Made by a program: the position numbers and the translations under genes. The notes under the pieces are model-generated. The model was not told the origin of the DNA. It worked only from the letters and a program-made list of their open reading frames with translations, and searched no databases. A stretch of DNA of 64,000 nucleotides from an uncultured Polaribacter sp. (lineage in GTDB: Bacteria; Bacteroidota; Bacteroidia; Flavobacteriales; Flavobacteriaceae), in assembly GCF_947503875.1 (NCBI RefSeq), contig NZ_CANNFH010000002.1, positions 1 through 64,000 of the forward strand. The letters run 5' to 3'. This document shows, piece by piece, positions 44,088-52,800 of this stretch (the first letter of the stretch is position 1; the number at the start of each line of letters is the position of its first letter).

Positions 44088-47000
44088 ATGTTTAAAAACA
44101 GTTTTTTATTAGTACTTATTTGTTCCATTTATGGTTTTAATACCATAAAAGCTCAGGAAAAACCAAATATCATTTTTATTTTAACAGATGATCAGCGTTT
44201 TGACGCTATTGGTTATGCAGGCAATAAGTTTGTAGAAACCCCAGAAATGGACGATTTAGCAAAAAAAGGAACTTACTTTAAAACGGCAATTGTTACCACA
44301 CCAATTTGTGCAGCTAGTAGAACTAGTATTTTAACAGGTTTGTACGAAAGAGCGCATAATTTCAACTTTCAAACAGGTAATGTTAGAGATGAATATATGG
44401 ATGAATCTTACCCAAGATTGTTAAAAGATAATGGCTATTATACAGGTTTCTATGGGAAGTACGGTACAAGATACAATCACTTAGATAAGCAATTTGATGA
44501 GTACGAATCTTACGATAGAAATAATAGATTTAAAGACAGAAGAGGGTATTACTATAAAACTATCAATAAAGATACTGTTCACTTAACAAGATATACAGGT
44601 CAACAAGCAATTGATTTTATCGATAAAAATGCAGATAATAACAAACCTTTTTGCTTGTCTTTAAGTTTTAGTGCTCCTCATGCACACGATGGTGCTCCAA
44701 AGCAATATTTTTGGCAAGAACCTCTAGATGCAATGTTAGAAGGTACTACCATTCCTGAACCGGCATTAGGAGATGATAAGTATTTTGAAGCGCAACCAAA
44801 AATTGTTAGAGATGGTTTTAACAGATTACGTTGGACTTGGAGATATGACAATCCTGAAAAATACCAACACAGTTTAAAAGGATATTATAGAATGATTTCT
44901 GGAATTGATTTAGAAATCAAAAAAATACGTGAAAAATTAAAAGAAAAAGGTCAAGATAAAAATACAGTTATCATCTTAATGGGAGATAATGGGTATTTCT
45001 TGGGCGAGCGTCAGTTTGCAGGAAAATGGTTAATGTATGACAACTCAATTAGAGTGCCTTTAATTGTTTTTGATCCAAGAGAAAACAATCATCAAGATAT
45101 TGATGATATGGTTTTAAATATTGATGTTACACAAACCATTGCAGATTTAGCGGGTGTAAAAGCACCAGAATCTTGGCAAGGTAAAAGTTTAATGCCAATT
45201 GTTAGAAAAGAGAAGAAATCTATTGAAAGGGATACTGTTTTAATTGAGCATATTTGGGATTTTGATAACATTCCACCAAGTGAAGGTGTACGTACTAAAA
45301 AGTGGAAATACTTTAGATACGTAAATGATAAAACTATAGAGGAACTTTACAATCTAGAAAAAGATCCACAAGAAATTAAAAACTTAGTTGGTAAAAGAAG
45401 ATATAGAAAAGTTTTAGCAAACTTAAGAGCTAAAACAGACGAGCTAATCAAAAAGAATGGAAATCATTTTAGAGCTGCACCAACAGATTTAACTGTAGAA
45501 TTAATTAGACAACCAAGTACTGAAGTTGAAATCTTTGATTTAAAACCAGAATTTGGTTGGACCGTTCCTTTAGGTGCAAAATACCAAGGAGCCTATCAAA
45601 TTTTAGTAGCATCAAACAAAGCAAGTATAGATGCAAATAATGGTGATGTTTGGGATAGCAAAAGAGTAGCATCATCAAAATCTACAGACGTAGAATATGC
45701 AGGAAATGCTTTAGAAATTGGGAAAACCTATTTTTGGAAAGTTAGAATTTGGGATGAAGCCAATAGATTGGTAGATTATTCTGAGGCGCAACAATTTACA
45801 ACTGGTAAAAGTGATGATTATATAATTTCTACAGAAAATAAATATTTAGTAGATAAAGTAAAACCTGTACTTTTTGAAAAAAGAGGGAATTTTTACTTTA
45901 TGGATTTTGGTAAAGCAGCATTTGCAACCATAGACTTTAATTATGAGGCTAAAGAGCCACACACATTAACGGTTAGAATTGGTGAAATGCTAAATGATAA
46001 AGGAAATGTAAATAGAGTAGTACCAAGAAAAAGTAACATTCGTTATCAAGAAATTAAGGTTGATGTAAAACCTGGTAAAACAAAATACCAAATAGAAATA
46101 AATCCAGTACCAGACTTACGTATGAAAGGGCCAAGTAAGGCGATTCCTTTACCAGAAGGTTTTCCTGTATTACAACCTTTTAGATATGCAGAAGTTGAGG
46201 GAGCTAGAATGGATTTAAAAGGTGAAGATTTTGAACAATTAAGACATACAGGTTATTGGGAAGATAACGCAAGTGATTTTAGTAGTAATAATGATATTTT
46301 AAATCAAGTTTGGGAATTTTGTAAATATTCTATTAAAGCAACAACTTTTAACGGTTTATATGTTGATGGAGATAGAGAACGTATTCCTTATGAGGCAGAT
46401 GCATATTTAAATCAATTAAGTCATTACACAACAGATAGAGAGTTTGCAATTGCAAGACGTACCATAGAATACTTTATGGAAAATCCAACATGGCCAACAG
46501 AATGGCAGCAACATGTTGCGTTACTAATCTATGCAGATTACATGTATACTGGTAATACAGAATTAATAGAACGTTATTATGAACCTTTAAAGCATAAAAC
46601 GCTTTATGAATTGTCTAATGAAGATGGTTTAATAACATCAACAAAAGTTACAGAAGAGTTTATGTATAAGTTAGGTTTTAAACCTGGTTATAACAAACCA
46701 TTAACAGATATTGTAGATTGGCCTTCTAAGAATTTTGCAGGAAGTAAAACAAAAGGAGAACGTGATGGTTTTGTATTTAAACCATACAGTACAGTTATTA
46801 ATGCGTTCTTTTATGAGAACATGAAAATTATGACTGAGTTTGCTAGCATCTTAGGAAAAACACAAGAAGCTTTAGATTTTGAATACAGAGCTGCAAAAGC
46901 GAAGAAAGCAGTTAACGAACAAATGTTCGATAAAAAGCGAGGTGTTTATGTTGATGGAATTGGTACAGATCATGCATCTTTACACGCAAACATGATGCCT

Positions 47001-47606
47001 TTAGCATTTGGATTGGTGCCAGAAGAACATTTTAAGTCTGTAGTAAATTATGTAAAATCTAGAGGAATGGCTTGTAGTGTGTATGGAGCTCAATTTTTAA
47101 TGGATGGTTTATATAATGCAGGTGAAGAAGATTATGCGCTTAAATTATTAGCGAGCAAAGCAAAAAGAAGTTGGTATAATATGATGAGAGAAGGATCTAC
47201 AATTTCTTTAGAAGCTTGGGGTTATGAATATAAAATAAACTTAGATTGGAATCACGCTTGGGGTGCAGCACCAGCAAATATAATTCCTAGAGGTTTATGG
47301 GGTATTAAGCCTAAAACACCAGGGTTTGGTATTGCAACTATTAAACCTCAAATGAGTAACTTAAAAAATAGTGCTATAGAAGTACCAACAGTAAGAGGTA
47401 CTATAAAAGCAAAATATACTTATAATGGAAAAAGATTACAGACTTATGAAATTGAAATTCCAGGAAATATGGTTGCAGAATTTTCTTTAAATGGTTCAGA
47501 AGGTAAAGAATTTATCCACAATGGAAAAAGCGTACCATCTGCATTTAAAATTGTTAGATTAACGCCAGGTAAACATACCATACAATTAAAAATAAATTCT
47601 TTTTAA
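44088..47606 (+). CDS. Sulfatase S1 fused to GH78-like rhamnosidase
   Basis: This 1172-residue bimodular enzyme has a signal peptide (ending IKAQ, about residue 23). Residues about 24-460 are an S1 sulfatase: [19 protein letters not shown], formylglycine site [12 protein letters not shown] (Cys74, Arg78), [21 protein letters not shown] and [19 protein letters not shown]. Residues about 475-1172 are GH78-like: an FN3-type start ([21 protein letters not shown]), a WDSKRV segment, and the barrel with [17 protein letters not shown] at 760-776 in place of the usual DCPQRDERLGWTGDA. A sulfatase/GH78 fusion is known in the ulvan locus of Formosa agariphila. The fusion couples rhamnose desulfation with release of the rhamnose. 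The protein at 47696 follows after 89 bp without a visible promoter of its own. Confidence 0.92.
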   Translation: MFKNSFLLVLICSIYGFNTIKAQEKPNIIFILTDDQRFDAIGYAGNKFVETPEMDDLAKKGTYFKTAIVTTPICAASRTSILTGLYERAHNFNFQTGNVRDEYMDESYPRLLKDNGYYTGFYGKYGTRYNHLDKQFDEYESYDRNNRFKDRRGYYYKTINKDTVHLTRYTGQQAIDFIDKNADNNKPFCLSLSFSAPHAHDGAPKQYFWQEPLDAMLEGTTIPEPALGDDKYFEAQPKIVRDGFNRLRWTWRYDNPEKYQHSLKGYYRMISGIDLEIKKIREKLKEKGQDKNTVIILMGDNGYFLGERQFAGKWLMYDNSIRVPLIVFDPRENNHQDIDDMVLNIDVTQTIADLAGVKAPESWQGKSLMPIVRKEKKSIERDTVLIEHIWDFDNIPPSEGVRTKKWKYFRYVNDKTIEELYNLEKDPQEIKNLVGKRRYRKVLANLRAKTDELIKKNGNHFRAAPTDLTVELIRQPSTEVEIFDLKPEFGWTVPLGAKYQGAYQILVASNKASIDANNGDVWDSKRVASSKSTDVEYAGNALEIGKTYFWKVRIWDEANRLVDYSEAQQFTTGKSDDYIISTENKYLVDKVKPVLFEKRGNFYFMDFGKAAFATIDFNYEAKEPHTLTVRIGEMLNDKGNVNRVVPRKSNIRYQEIKVDVKPGKTKYQIEINPVPDLRMKGPSKAIPLPEGFPVLQPFRYAEVEGARMDLKGEDFEQLRHTGYWEDNASDFSSNNDILNQVWEFCKYSIKATTFNGLYVDGDRERIPYEADAYLNQLSHYTTDREFAIARRTIEYFMENPTWPTEWQQHVALLIYADYMYTGNTELIERYYEPLKHKTLYELSNEDGLITSTKVTEEFMYKLGFKPGYNKPLTDIVDWPSKNFAGSKTKGERDGFVFKPYSTVINAFFYENMKIMTEFASILGKTQEALDFEYRAAKAKKAVNEQMFDKKRGVYVDGIGTDHASLHANMMPLAFGLVPEEHFKSVVNYVKSRGMACSVYGAQFLMDGLYNAGEEDYALKLLASKAKRSWYNMMREGSTISLEAWGYEYKINLDWNHAWGAAPANIIPRGLWGIKPKTPGFGIATIKPQMSNLKNSAIEVPTVRGTIKAKYTYNGKRLQTYEIEIPGNMVAEFSLNGSEGKEFIHNGKSVPSAFKIVRLTPGKHTIQLKINSF

Positions 47607-47695
47607 TTTATTGTAAATAAAATACGGCGAACTTGTAAGTTTATTTAAAAATACTAGACTTAATTATGTATATCATTAATATTTAAAATAGAAAA

Positions 47696-49804
47696 ATGAA
47701 AAATATATTTTGTCTAGTATTTGTTTTTGCATTTTTAAATTCAACTTTCGCTCAGACTGAATTAGTAGCAACATTAAAAAGTGCTAGTAGCGTAACAGAA
47801 GACGGTGAAGGTGGGCTCTTTTTTGCTGGAGAGCGAGATGTGAATTTTAGATTTGGGAAAAGAATTTCACCACATGGAGATTGTATTGATGTTATAAACG
47901 GATATGCATTTGTAACTTGGTACAAAGGAGGTATGGATAAGCGAAACTTAATGTTATCCAGAAAAAACTTAAATGTAGAAAATTCACCTTGGGTAACTAT
48001 AGAATTTCCACATCAACATGTAGGTCAAGGAGGAGAGTTGTTTAATGGAATAGGAATTAGAGGAGATTCTCATAATACAGCAGCTATTGCTATTAGTACT
48101 ATAGACAATACCATTCACATTATTTATGATTTACATGCCTATAGAAGAAGTTCTTTACCAAGTGTATTTTTTAATTATTCTGTTTCCGAAAAAGAAAAGG
48201 CATTTGTACCAGATGAAGATTTTAAATTAGATATTTTTAAACCAAAACAAACAGAACTTAAATCGGGTCAGAATTATGAGCGCATGACTTACCCAATGAT
48301 TCATAGAGCAGAAGATGGTAGTTTAGTTGCAAGATATAGAAGAGGTGGTTCTGGTAATGGAGATATTTTAATGGCACATTACAATGGTACTTCTTGGACT
48401 AATAATTGGTTATTTCATGAAGGCTCTTTAGCGGTTCCAAATAGAAATAATATGTATGGAGGAGAGCGTTTTTTACACGGTAAATTTTATTCAGGTTTTT
48501 CCATAAGATATTCAACAAATAATAGCACAAGTACAAGTAACGGCTATATGCTAAATAGTGGATTATATTATGCTTACACAAATGGTATTCCTAAAAATCA
48601 ATCTACCCAATGGTTTGATGTAAATGATAATCCAATATCTCTACCCATAAAAAATAATATAGATGCTACAAAAGATCCCGTACAAATTGGTCAACCAGGA
48701 GACGATTTTGGTACAGCTACATTCCCTAGGTCATCATCAGATCCAGCTTGGACAGTTACAGAAAACGGTGCAATTCATTTTGTGCAAAGAGTAGATAATA
48801 TTAATGTACATTATTACAAAAAAGCAACTGATGCTAATTTTTCTAAAAATGCGGGTGGTTTAATTCCTAATCCAGACACAAGAGGAGAAGTATACAGCTA
48901 CAAAAACCATGTTTTTATGGTTGAACTCATCAGTGGAAAAATTACTATTAAAACTACTTTAGAAGGAGAAAATAATTGGAAAATAATTTATACTGGTCAA
49001 GATGTTACTTCTTTTGACCATTTTGATGCTTTTGTGAATGAAGATAAGCTGTATGTGTATTTGATGGAAGATACTGGAAATAATACTGTTGGTGTAGGTG
49101 ATAAGCGCCCGTTATATTTTCAGGAATTCAGTTTATCTGAAACCACAGTTCAAGAAGATAGAAAACCCATTGTTGTTATAGAAGCAGAAGAATTTACAAC
49201 GGCTTCTACTGATATTACTATTGGCACAAATGTAGCTGCGTCAAATGGAAAGTATATAGATGCTTTTAGAAACAATCAATTTTTAGAATATAAATTTAAT
49301 ATTGCAGAAGCTGGTGATTATGATATCGTGCTATTTGTAGCTGTTAGAAACAGAGACGACTCTACTATGGATGTAGCAATTAATGTACAACAGTTTAATA
49401 ATTTTCCTGTTGCTAGAACAGGAGATTGGAATATTTATGGCGAAAATAGAATTGAAAATGTAACCTTAAATCAAGGAGAAAATACCATTAGAATTACTCA
49501 AAAAAGGTCTTTATCTAGTGAGCCAGATAAAATAGAAGTTTTTTCAAATGCAGTTTTAAGTGCAGCCAGTTTTAACAAAAACACAATTAACGTATATCCA
49601 AACCCAAGTAAGGGTGTTATTACTGTTAATACAACTGCAGAAAGTGTAAACTATCAATTAATAAGTGCTCAAGGTAGATTATTACAGCAAGGTGTTGTAG
49701 AAAAAAATAGCTTAGATTTTTCAAACAAAACCAAAGGAATCTATTTTTTACGTTTAATTTCAGCAAATAATACAACCACTACAAAACGGATTATTTTAGA
49801 ATAA
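47696..49804 (+). CDS. Putative ulvan lyase, BNR_4-type propeller with CBM6-like and T9SS domains
   Basis: The 702-residue protein has a signal peptide (ending TFAQ, about residue 20) and a propeller to about residue 485. It is related to, but more distant from, the proteins at 31568 and 34862. It keeps the His pair H126 (GDSHNT) and H147 (YDLHAYRRSS), 21 residues apart, and DPAWTVTENGAIHFVQRVD. A CBM6-like module follows (about 497-620: VVIEAEEFTTAS ... GENTIRITQKRSLSSEPDKIEVF), then a T9SS type A sorting domain. It is probably a secreted ulvan lyase of a different subgroup. It may be read from the 43986 promoter. A strong terminator follows. Confidence 0.72.
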   Translation: MKNIFCLVFVFAFLNSTFAQTELVATLKSASSVTEDGEGGLFFAGERDVNFRFGKRISPHGDCIDVINGYAFVTWYKGGMDKRNLMLSRKNLNVENSPWVTIEFPHQHVGQGGELFNGIGIRGDSHNTAAIAISTIDNTIHIIYDLHAYRRSSLPSVFFNYSVSEKEKAFVPDEDFKLDIFKPKQTELKSGQNYERMTYPMIHRAEDGSLVARYRRGGSGNGDILMAHYNGTSWTNNWLFHEGSLAVPNRNNMYGGERFLHGKFYSGFSIRYSTNNSTSTSNGYMLNSGLYYAYTNGIPKNQSTQWFDVNDNPISLPIKNNIDATKDPVQIGQPGDDFGTATFPRSSSDPAWTVTENGAIHFVQRVDNINVHYYKKATDANFSKNAGGLIPNPDTRGEVYSYKNHVFMVELISGKITIKTTLEGENNWKIIYTGQDVTSFDHFDAFVNEDKLYVYLMEDTGNNTVGVGDKRPLYFQEFSLSETTVQEDRKPIVVIEAEEFTTASTDITIGTNVAASNGKYIDAFRNNQFLEYKFNIAEAGDYDIVLFVAVRNRDDSTMDVAINVQQFNNFPVARTGDWNIYGENRIENVTLNQGENTIRITQKRSLSSEPDKIEVFSNAVLSAASFNKNTINVYPNPSKGVITVNTTAESVNYQLISAQGRLLQQGVVEKNSLDFSNKTKGIYFLRLISANNTTTTKRIILE

Positions 49805-49824
49805 AACTCATAAAATTAAAACAG

Positions 49825-49868
49825 AACACCATTCTTAAAAAGAAATATTTTAAGAATGGTGTTTTTTT
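49825..49868 (+). terminator. Intrinsic terminator
   Basis: AACACCATTCTTAAAA and TTTTAAGAATGGTGTT form a 16-bp stem followed by a run of T. Confidence 0.92.
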
Positions 49869-50004
49869 ATACCTATAATTTACAAAAAGAAGTAAAAATT
49901 GAACGTGAAAGCACAAGGTAGTTGTTTTGATTTAAATTTTTAAATGTCCAATTTTTTTTTACAAAAAGAGTTTTTTATATCAAATATTATAGGGTTTATA
50001 TAGT

Positions 50005-50068
50005 AAACATTAAAGGTAATTTTGAGTATTTTGTTTAAAATTTGTATCCAAAATTACCTTTAATGTTT
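50005..50068. repeat. Perfect 20-bp inverted repeat
   Basis: AAACATTAAAGGTAATTTTG at 50005-50024 and its exact reverse complement at 50049-50068 flank 24 bases. Counting wobble pairs, an RNA stem could extend to about 49998-50075. No T-run follows. It ends 20 bp before the shared regulatory element. Confidence 0.75.
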
Positions 50069-50087
50069 GTTATATTACCTAATTATA

Positions 50088-50132
50088 CATAACAGTACAG
50101 GATACTCTTTTTTTAAATAACCTTTAAAATTG
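50088..50132 (+). promoter_or_regulatory. Shared 18-bp element (site 11) and -7 box
   Basis: CATAACA-GTA-CAGGATAC at 50088-50105, then 19 bp, then TAAAATTG at 50125-50132. Confidence 0.78.
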
Positions 50133-50209
50133 TTACATAATTCAATTAATTTAAACTAGAAATCTCCACCATCCCCTGATGATTTTTAGTTCAAAAACTT
50201 TAAACTATT

Positions 50210-52396
50210 ATGAAAAAAATTACTTTAAAAGGTTTTGCCTTTTTATTTTTTAGCTTAACCATTTTACAGGCTACAGCCCAACAGTTTTTAGGAGAGGGTA
50301 CTTATAAAATTAGAAATGAAATAAGTGGTGGTAGCCTTTATTTGTCTGATGTTGTTAGTGGTAATCAGAACAGTGAAAATGGTAAAATTGTGCGTTTTGT
50401 GCCTTTGAATGCAACAACTGTGCCTGGTACAACTCAAAATGTTAACACTCAAGACTGGCGTGTCATTAGATCTGGTGATTCATTCGAATTCCAAGGAAAT
50501 CAGTATGCTGAATATTACTTTCAGTCTACACAGAACACAACAAATTTTATTGAATTTAATAACACTACAGCCACTACAGGTACTAGAGCTAGACATAGAG
50601 GAACAGCAGCTGCTAAATCTGACGAAAACTTAAGAGGATTTATAATTCAAAAGAAAGCTAATAATGCTTATCGTTTAATTTCTACTGCTTTAACAGCTGC
50701 TGGTACTGTTTATGTAGGTACCTTAATTACAGATGGTGGTGGTACCAATTTAAATCAAAATCCAGGTATAATTGGAGATACCCGTGGTGAGTTTTTCTTT
50801 GAATTAGTAACAGCAGGTGCAAATACTAATACTTGGTTAGGTACTGGTGGTGCAAATGTAAAAAGATGGACAGATGCTGGAAACTGGAGTAAGGGTACTG
50901 TGCCAACTGCAACAGATAATGTATATATTCCAGATGATCAGCCAAATGACCCAGAATTACCTGGTACTTTAACAGGTGGTGTTGCAAACAATTTGGTAGT
51001 AGAGCCAAGTGCAGTTTTAACAATTTCTTCTGGTAGTTCTTTAATAGTGTCAGATAAATCTTTTGGAGAAGTAAGTCCAAGATTTAACATTAATGATACA
51101 AATTGGCATTTAATAGCTAGTCCAACAGAAGACATGGAGTATATTTCTGCTACAGGAACAGATTGGATAACTACTTATAATATTGATGATGTTGCTGGTA
51201 CTGGAAATAACGTGGGTATTGGTAATTATGATAATACTGTAGATGCAGACGGAGAATGGTCTTATTTACAAAGTACAGATGCTACCACTAAAACTTTTAC
51301 AACAGGACAAGGTTATGCTATCAAAAGAAAGTCTCCAACTACAGGTCAGGTAAGATTTCCAGGTACTTTAAAAACAGACGATTTTACAAGTACTATTAGT
51401 GTTGGGAATATGGGGACTGCAAATGAGAATAGATGGAATTTAGTAGGGAATCCATATACGGCTTATATTTTAGTAAGTGATTTAGTTACTGCAAACTCAA
51501 CTAATTTAACAAGTACGCATCAAGCAGTATATGTTTGGAATAATAATAAAGTGGGTGGTGCAGGTTATGAAGCATTAGCGGGTACAGATTATATTCATCC
51601 TGCACAAGGGTTTTTTGTAAATGCTGCAAACTCTACGGCAGATAACTTTACAGTTACTACAGCAATGTTAAGCGATAGAAATAATGTTACCTTTTTTAAA
51701 AACGCTGCTACATCAATTGAATTGTTTGTAGAAGAAGGAGAAAATATTGCAAAAACAGAGATTAACTTTTTAGAGAATAAAACAACAGGTTTAGACCCTA
51801 GTTTTGATGTTGGAACATTTACAGGTGCAGAGGCTTCTAACTTAAATGTGTACACTCAATTAGTATCAGATAATAATGGTGTTTCTTTTTTAAGACAAGC
51901 TTTACCAAACACAAATTTGGATAACATGGTTGTTCCTGTAGGCGTAACAGCTATTGCTAATTCAGAAATTACGTTTACAGCAAACGCTTTAAACCTTCCA
52001 GAAGGTTATAAAGTCTTTTTAGAAGATAGATTACAAGATACATTTACAAGATTAGATGAAGAGAATGCAAAATATACTGCAACAGTAAATGCTAACTCTA
52101 CAGATGGTCGTTTCTTTTTACATACTTCTGCAAAAGCAGTATTAAGTGTAGACTCAGACGTATTAGAAAGTGTAAGTATTTATAAATCTAATGCCTCTAC
52201 ATTAAGAATTGTTGGTTTATCTCAAGGAGAAACAAATGTAAAATTATTTAATGTTTTGGGGAAACAAGTGTTAAATACTAGTTTTAATGCACAAGGCGTT
52301 AAAGAAATTGCTTTGCCAAAATTAGGAACAGGTGTTTATATTGTTCAATTGGAAACTGAAACTGGAAAATTAAATAAAAAGATAGTTTTAGAATAA
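50210..52396 (+). CDS. T9SS surface protein with ricin-like N-terminus, paralogue of ubiquitin-fusion protein
   Basis: The 728-residue protein has a signal peptide (ending ATAQ, about residue 24). Residues about 28-195 (GEGTYKIRNEISGGSLYLSD, QDWRVIRSGD, RGFIIQKKANNAYRLISTA) resemble a beta-trefoil/ricin-like module. From about residue 203 (TNTWLGTGGANVKRWTDAGNWSKGTVP) to the end it is homologous to residues about 95-647 of the protein at 1347, sharing GNWSxGxVPxxTDN, WNLVGNPYT, AVYVWNN, HPAQGFFVNAAN, LEDRLQDTFTRLDEE, RFFLHTS and the T9SS type A sorting domain. The likely role is surface glycan binding. It has a shared-element promoter and is followed by a small exported peptide gene 32 bp downstream. 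Confidence 0.75.
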   Translation: MKKITLKGFAFLFFSLTILQATAQQFLGEGTYKIRNEISGGSLYLSDVVSGNQNSENGKIVRFVPLNATTVPGTTQNVNTQDWRVIRSGDSFEFQGNQYAEYYFQSTQNTTNFIEFNNTTATTGTRARHRGTAAAKSDENLRGFIIQKKANNAYRLISTALTAAGTVYVGTLITDGGGTNLNQNPGIIGDTRGEFFFELVTAGANTNTWLGTGGANVKRWTDAGNWSKGTVPTATDNVYIPDDQPNDPELPGTLTGGVANNLVVEPSAVLTISSGSSLIVSDKSFGEVSPRFNINDTNWHLIASPTEDMEYISATGTDWITTYNIDDVAGTGNNVGIGNYDNTVDADGEWSYLQSTDATTKTFTTGQGYAIKRKSPTTGQVRFPGTLKTDDFTSTISVGNMGTANENRWNLVGNPYTAYILVSDLVTANSTNLTSTHQAVYVWNNNKVGGAGYEALAGTDYIHPAQGFFVNAANSTADNFTVTTAMLSDRNNVTFFKNAATSIELFVEEGENIAKTEINFLENKTTGLDPSFDVGTFTGAEASNLNVYTQLVSDNNGVSFLRQALPNTNLDNMVVPVGVTAIANSEITFTANALNLPEGYKVFLEDRLQDTFTRLDEENAKYTATVNANSTDGRFFLHTSAKAVLSVDSDVLESVSIYKSNASTLRIVGLSQGETNVKLFNVLGKQVLNTSFNAQGVKEIALPKLGTGVYIVQLETETGKLNKKIVLE

Positions 52397-52428
52397 TAGC
52401 TTTAACAATAACCTTTAATTAAGACATC

Positions 52429-52608
52429 ATGAAAAAACATAAAGTAAATACTAAAAATAAAGAACAAGAAATAACGCGTAAAGATGCCATTAAGAAAATA
52501 GGAAATTACGGAAAATATGCGGCATTAACTGCATTAGGTACCTATATGATTTTAAATCCTCAAAAAGCTCAAGCGCAAAGTCCAGAGGCTCCTGGTACTG
52601 GGTTTTAA
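52429..52608 (+). CDS. Small exported peptide, 59 residues
   Basis: The ORF starts at ATG 52429, 32 bp after the previous stop. It reads MKKHKVNTKNKEQEITRKDA, then IKKIGNYGKYAALTALGTYM, then ILNPQKAQAQSPEAPGTGF. The basic N-terminus, a hydrophobic segment of about 15 residues and a possible signal-peptidase site after AQA leave a mature peptide of only about ten residues. I recall similar short proteins (TRK-A-KK-G...A-KAQA-SP-PG) next to polysaccharide loci in Flavobacteriia, without known function. A strong terminator follows directly, supporting a real transcript end. Confidence 0.65.
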   Translation: MKKHKVNTKNKEQEITRKDAIKKIGNYGKYAALTALGTYMILNPQKAQAQSPEAPGTGF

Positions 52609-52628
52609 GTACTTACTGTTCAATAAAA

Positions 52629-52669
52629 AAAAACCAACTTATTTTTCTATAAGTTGGTTTTTTTTTTAT
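52629..52669 (+). terminator. Intrinsic terminator
   Basis: AAACCAACTTAT and ATAAGTTGGTTT form a perfect 12-bp stem with T10 after it. Confidence 0.92.
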
Positions 52670-52680
52670 TTTTTTCAAAA

Positions 52681-52725
52681 CCTGAGAGTACAGGATATAT
52701 ATTATGTATATGAACAATATTTTTA
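52681..52725 (+). promoter_or_regulatory. Shared 18-bp element (site 12) and -7 box
   Basis: Core GTACAGGATAT at 52688-52698; the first half-site CCTGAGA is weak. TATTTTTA lies at 52718-52725, exactly 19 bp downstream. Confidence 0.75.
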
Positions 52726-52800
52726 CCGAAGATTAACTTTTTTATTCAAAAAATAAAAAATTATCAATAAAAAATAAACTCAACTTTTTATAAAATAACA

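Larger units (their letters stand above)
49805..50209. other. Intergenic region with terminator, long inverted repeat and promoter
   Basis: In order it holds the terminator at 49825-49868, a perfect 20-bp inverted repeat at 50005-50068 and the shared element with -7 box at 50088-50132. Confidence 0.6.

Noticed and set aside
47607..47695. A sixteenth shared element in front of the third propeller lyase
   Set aside because: No CAGGATA-like half-sites occur at the right distance from any -7-like box in this 89-bp gap; the gene is more likely read from the promoter at 43986.
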